Source: Armatimonadota bacterium (lineage in GTDB: Bacteria > Armatimonadota > Zipacnadia > Zipacnadales > FEN-943). From it: a stretch of DNA of 8,963 bases. Of this stretch, positions 5,646-8,963 are shown piece by piece; the first letter of the stretch is position 1; every line of letters starts with the position of its first letter. The position numbers and the translations under genes are program-made. The notes under the pieces are model-generated. The model searched no databases. It saw only the letters and a program-made list of their open reading frames with translations, and was not told the DNA's origin. The stretch is taken from positions 1-8,963 of the forward strand of contig JANZZA010000713.1 in the NCBI GenBank assembly GCA_026419655.1. Reading direction: 5' to 3'.

Positions 5646-7088
5646 CTAATGGCCCGCGCCGAGTTTGTGCAGGCGCATCAGGTTAGTAGTGCCAGGTACG
5701 CCGACGGGTGCGCCAGACGTCACCACGATAGTGTCGCCTGCCGCCGCGAGCTGCTTTTCGTGGCACATGCGCTCAACGAGGCTTACCATCTCGTCCCCAT
5801 CGGCCGCCTGGTCAATCACCACTGGCGTGATACCCCAGAACAAAGCACAACGGCGCGCAGTGGAGATTTCGGGAGTGGCTGCCACTGCCGGCACCGCGCT
5901 ACGGCATTTGCTTACAAGCCGCGCCGTCCAGCCAGATTGCGTAAAAGCGACTATCAGTCGCGCCCCGGTGGCTTCAGCAGTCTGGGCAGCCGCCCGCGCC
6001 ACCGCATCGGAATATGTGAGCCGCTCACCGCCTTCCGGCGCGCTGACCTGCAGATGTGGCTGCTGTGCCTGATACTGCTCTGCCTCTCGCACTATCCGTT
6101 CCATCATTCGCACACTCTCGACGGGGTAGCGGCCAGCAGAAGTTTCGCCGGAGAGCATCACTGCGTCGGTGCCGTCCAGGATAGCGTTGGCCACATCAGC
6201 CACCTCGGCTCGCGTCGGCCGGGGATGCTCTCGCATCGAGTCCAGCATTTGCGTGGCTGTTATCACTGGCACGCGGAAGGCCATGCACCGAGAGATGACC
6301 TGTTTTTGCACTAAAGGCACCCGTTCCGGGGCCATTTCGACCCCTAAATCGCCCCGGGCTACCATAACTGCGTCAGATGCCCGGATGAGGTCGTCCAACT
6401 CGGCAAGGGCTTCAGGCTTTTCGAGCTTGGCGATAACGCCTGCCTTACCGCCCAATTGCTCGATCAGAGCGCGAAGCTCGACGATGTCAGATGCGTGCTG
6501 GACGAAGCTCAGGGCCACGTAATCCACGCCCGAGGCCAATGCAAACTGGAGGTCTTCGCGGTCTTTGTCGGTAAGCGCTGGCGCAGAGACGGCAACCCCG
6601 GGCAAATTCATGCCCTTATGTTCAAGAAGCTCGCCGCCTGTTACTACCCGGCACCGTACACTTTTACCGCTCACGGAAAGGACCTTCAGCTCCAAAAGAC
6701 CGTCGTCGAGCAGGATGCGCGCGCCAGGCTGCACGTCTTCGGCGAGTCCTTCGTAGTCGCTGGGTATGACGCCCGGGCATCCCACGACAGGCTCAGCGAC
6801 CAGGTCAACCTCTTCGCCTTCTGTCAGCGTTATCTTACCGCCGGCTATTTTGCCTACTCGTATCCTTGGCCCTTGAAGGTCGGCAATGATGCCCAGCGGC
6901 ACGCCGCGCTCTGCCTCCAGTTCGCGCAGGCGACGAATAGCTGCGGCATGCCAATCGTGGTTGCCGTGGGAGAAATTCAGCCGGGCCAAATCCATGCCGG
7001 CGTCGAGCATGGCGCGCAATATTGCTGGTTCTTCGCTGGCTGGCCCTACGGTACAGATTATCTTTGTCTTTGTTGGCCTGATTAGCAT
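5646..7088 (-). CDS. pyk: pyruvate kinase
   Basis: The 480-residue enzyme transfers phosphate from phosphoenolpyruvate to ADP, giving pyruvate and ATP, the last step of glycolysis in the cytosol. Visible signatures are TKIICTVGPAS (7-17), LARLNFSHG (34-42) with R36 and N38, DLQGPRIRVG (70-79), the B domain at about 75-170, VIAKLEKPEAL (218-228) with the catalytic lysine K221 and metal ligand E223, ARGDLGVE (244-251) with metal ligand D247, ITATQM (276-281) with T279, and PTRAEVADVANAILDGTDAV (291-310) followed by SGETSAG. The C domain ends in TTNLMRLHKLG. Length matches the short bacterial form: the extra C-terminal PEP-utiliser-like domain of Bacillus-type enzymes is absent. The ATG at 7088 is chosen because upstream in-frame ATGs at 7118 and 7157 lie on or above the -10 box. 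The stop is followed directly by array B. Confidence 0.97.
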   Translation of the reverse strand: MLIRPTKTKIICTVGPASEEPAILRAMLDAGMDLARLNFSHGNHDWHAAAIRRLRELEAERGVPLGIIADLQGPRIRVGKIAGGKITLTEGEEVDLVAEPVVGCPGVIPSDYEGLAEDVQPGARILLDDGLLELKVLSVSGKSVRCRVVTGGELLEHKGMNLPGVAVSAPALTDKDREDLQFALASGVDYVALSFVQHASDIVELRALIEQLGGKAGVIAKLEKPEALAELDDLIRASDAVMVARGDLGVEMAPERVPLVQKQVISRCMAFRVPVITATQMLDSMREHPRPTRAEVADVANAILDGTDAVMLSGETSAGRYPVESVRMMERIVREAEQYQAQQPHLQVSAPEGGERLTYSDAVARAAAQTAEATGARLIVAFTQSGWTARLVSKCRSAVPAVAATPEISTARRCALFWGITPVVIDQAADGDEMVSLVERMCHEKQLAAAGDTIVVTSGAPVGVPGTTNLMRLHKLGAGH

Positions 7089-7116
7089 GTGCTCCCAACT
7101 CCCGACGCTTACCAGC

Positions 7117-7143
7117 ATTATAACAGCGGGCGGCTGGCGACAA
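7117..7143 (-). promoter_or_regulatory. promoter of pyk
   Basis: Reading leftwards, a perfect TATAAT (7122-7117) follows a weak TTGTCG (7143-7138) after 15 nt. Transcription would begin near 7110 and give a leader of about 22 nt. GGGAG motifs lie at 7103-7099 and 7096-7092, 10 and 3 nt before the ATG. The position of the -10 box rules out the longer pyk starts. Confidence 0.65.
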
Positions 7144-7167
7144 AGCCCTTGACCCAAGGCTGTGGCC

Positions 7168-7196
7168 CTGCCAGTATTGCTTCGTGTTGTAAGAAT
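7168..7196 (+). promoter_or_regulatory. weak candidate promoter for the glycosidase-like gene
   Basis: CTGCCA (7168-7173) and AAGAAT (7191-7196) are 17 nt apart, with TG one base before the -10 (an extended -10 form). Each hexamer matches four of six bases. It would give a leader of about 90 nt containing the inverted repeat CATCA-AGC-TGATG at 7233-7245, a possible operator. The evidence is thin. Confidence 0.3.
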
Positions 7197-7282
7197 GTCT
7201 TAAGAGCATCCAGAGCGTCTCGGGTAGCGCGTCATCAAGCTGATGGGAATACGCGTGCTGCCCGGGATGCCAGTAAAAGGTC

Positions 7283-7288
7283 AGGTGG
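7283..7288 (+). promoter_or_regulatory. ribosome binding site of the glycosidase-like gene
   Basis: AGGTGG lies 7 nt before the ATG at 7296 and fixes the start of the plus-strand gene just ahead of its membrane anchor. Confidence 0.65.
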
Positions 7289-7295
7289 CTTTTGC

Positions 7296-8963
7296 ATGAG
7301 CGTGGAGAGCAGCGGGAGGGCCAGGGCCAGGGGCTACCTGGTTGGCCTTGTTGTTGGCGGAGCCGCGGCAGTGATCGGCGGCCTTCTAGTGTGGCAGGCC
7401 GTGGTCGCCAGTCCGGTCCGCCATAACCGCACTACTGCAGCCATGAGCGTGGAGGAACTGCTTGGGCGTCACGAATGGCTCGCCCGATCGCTGGATAAGT
7501 GGCGCCAGGGCGCTGTCGCCACCGTTGCTGCTCCTCGTTTTCGAGACCTGGGCGCTTATCCCGTCGGCAACGGCCAGGCCTTTGGCATAGTGGGTCTTCA
7601 CTGGCCCCTCGGCACCATAACAAACCTCATCGGCCCAAGCTACCAGAAGAGGCAAGGTTTCTTCGGGAGCCTCGCGCCGTGGCTGATGATAGGTGACAAA
7701 CCTGCCGACTGTCCCGACCAGTCGGTCCACTGGCTCTCGGAGGCGCCAGTAGTGGCGTCTAGCCAGGGCATGCCCGATGGGCTGGTCCTAACAACATACA
7801 CCTTCGCCCTGCCCGGCCAGCCCGGTCTGGGGATCGTTGCCGCCATAGTCAACAATGGCAAGCAGACCTTCCGGGATGTGGCCCTGATGCTTTCCAGCAA
7901 TATGACGGCCGCCGAGGTTGCAGGCGACCGACTCGTGGTAGACCGGGGCAGCTCACGAATGACGATAGGCATTTGGGGCGGAAGACCTTCAGGTCTCGTC
8001 GAGGCCGCGCCCGTTATGCCTCGCGGCGTTGACAAGAAGGTCAATCCCTTTGCGGCCGGCGCATGTGTGACCGTACGCTTTCCTCTGGGCACTTTCGCCC
8101 CGGGCCAGTCGGTGGCTAAGCTTGCCTACGTCCTTTTCTCAGCATCCGCGGCCGAGGAAAAACAGGCGATCCAGCGGTTGGCGCAGGAAGGGTTTGCGGT
8201 GCTCGAGAGAGCGCGGTCAGGGTGGCAGCAGTCGGCGTCCACGTTGACAAGTGTCACCACAACCGACGCACGGATAGACCAGTTCTTGCGGGCAGCCTTG
8301 TATGTAGTGCTCTCTCAGCAGGCAGCGGGCGGCGGCTTTTCGCCCATGCATGGCTATACCTACCTGTGGGTGCGCGACAGCAACGGCCCGGTGCGTTTTC
8401 TTTCCGCTGTGGGCGCCAGGGACAATGTTGCCAATCATCTCGAATATCACTTCCGCGCCTGCGCTATAGAGAAACGTATCGGAAACAACGCTCCCCTGGA
8501 CCTTCCCGTGCCGGAATCAATTGTCCCGCCCGACTGGGATAAGGTACCCGTGGAGCCGGCGGAGGTACCCAGTTTCGTCATTCTTCAGCACCTATGGTAC
8601 TACCGCTCCAGTGGCGACCTGGCCCTTATAAAATGGCACTGGCCCATGCTGCGGCGGTGTCTTCTGGGCCAGGAGGCTGACTATAGGGGCGCTCTTCCTT
8701 TTCACGGCGACGAAACCTACCGCTTCCCAGGCTATGAGCTATTCCGCGCTGGAGAAAACATCACCGACTGGGTATGCCTGGAGACAATGTCGGCCGATTC
8801 GGCCTTCGAGTATGTGGCGGCAGCGGAAGCCATGGCGGAGTTTGCCACGGCTCTTGGTAAGCCGGAGGAGGCCGCCGATTACCGCACCCTCGCCGCCCGT
8901 ATCCACAGGGCGACTGAACTAATCTACTGGCAGCAGGAATATGGCTTGTATGCTCCGTCCCTG
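7296..8963 (+). CDS. membrane-anchored six-hairpin glycosidase-like protein (3' end missing)
   Basis: The frame is open for 556 codons to the window edge. A short basic N-terminus (RARARG) precedes one hydrophobic helix at about 14-38 (YLVGLVVGGAAAVIGGLLVW), a signal anchor or uncleaved signal peptide. Residues 75-310 are beta-rich, with PVGNGQAFGIVG, YTFALPGQPGLGIVAAIVNNG and a closing LAYVLFSAS strand, like the N-terminal beta-sandwich of glucoamylase-type or rhamnosidase-type enzymes. From about 325 the sequence becomes helical: YTYLWVRDSNGPVRFL (354-369), LQHLWYYRSSGD (430-441), ALPFHGDETYR (466-476), then an EAMAEFATALGKPEEAADYR helix pair. This alternation is typical of (alpha/alpha)6 glycoside hydrolases. 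R360-D361 and D472-E473 are candidate active-site residues. Substrate and family number cannot be assigned. The gene is divergent from pyk. Confidence 0.75.
   Translation, partial: MSVESSGRARARGYLVGLVVGGAAAVIGGLLVWQAVVASPVRHNRTTAAMSVEELLGRHEWLARSLDKWRQGAVATVAAPRFRDLGAYPVGNGQAFGIVGLHWPLGTITNLIGPSYQKRQGFFGSLAPWLMIGDKPADCPDQSVHWLSEAPVVASSQGMPDGLVLTTYTFALPGQPGLGIVAAIVNNGKQTFRDVALMLSSNMTAAEVAGDRLVVDRGSSRMTIGIWGGRPSGLVEAAPVMPRGVDKKVNPFAAGACVTVRFPLGTFAPGQSVAKLAYVLFSASAAEEKQAIQRLAQEGFAVLERARSGWQQSASTLTSVTTTDARIDQFLRAALYVVLSQQAAGGGFSPMHGYTYLWVRDSNGPVRFLSAVGARDNVANHLEYHFRACAIEKRIGNNAPLDLPVPESIVPPDWDKVPVEPAEVPSFVILQHLWYYRSSGDLALIKWHWPMLRRCLLGQEADYRGALPFHGDETYRFPGYELFRAGENITDWVCLETMSADSAFEYVAAAEAMAEFATALGKPEEAADYRTLAARIHRATELIYWQQEYGLYAPSL

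Noticed and set aside
4948..5649. A 233-codon plus-strand frame across array B
   Set aside because: It runs through palindromic repeats whose 61-bp period shifts frame at each copy, has no ribosome binding site, and encodes an Arg/Ala-rich sequence typical of chance frames in GC-rich DNA.

Overview
The window looks like chromosomal DNA from a GC-rich, probably Gram-positive bacterium. Several starts have strong AGGAGG-type ribosome binding sites, three use or plausibly use GTG or a downstream start, and sigma-A-like promoters are recognisable. A Firmicutes lineage of the anaerobic or thermophilic type is my best guess, but it rests on style rather than on a marker gene.

Layout. Positions 1-74 hold the first codons of a possible minus-strand gene that leaves the window. 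A strong intrinsic terminator (101-145) follows, then a minus-strand DegT/DnrJ-type PLP aminotransferase (222-1466). Next is a minus-strand secreted protein of unknown function (1776-2582) with its own promoter. A non-coding stretch of about 700 bp contains degenerate tandem repeat array A (2901-3180). A two-gene minus-strand operon follows: an ECF sigma factor (4052-4657) and an overlapping membrane-anchored zinc-type anti-sigma factor (3277-4059). A GGAACC-N17-CGTT element just upstream looks like an autoregulatory ECF promoter. A second non-coding stretch of about 1 kb holds repeat array B (5107-5619), which runs up to the end of pyruvate kinase (5646-7088, minus). Divergently from pyk, a plus-strand gene (7296 to the window end, incomplete) encodes a membrane-anchored, probably extracytoplasmic protein that resembles six-hairpin glycosidases.

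How the parts relate. The sigma/anti-sigma pair is a self-contained envelope-signalling module: the membrane-spanning anti-sigma holds the sigma factor until an outside signal releases it. Pyk and the glycosidase-like gene share a divergent promoter region of about 200 bp. No pathway clearly links the aminotransferase, the secreted protein and pyk.

The most unusual content is the pair of non-coding arrays. Both have a 61-bp period, both lie 3' of a minus-strand gene, and they share a core around GCACAYGGGGATCTGTCC. Several array B units have inverted-repeat arms whose sequences change on both sides together, which suggests structured RNA or DNA hairpins. They do not behave like coding DNA or like a normal CRISPR array.
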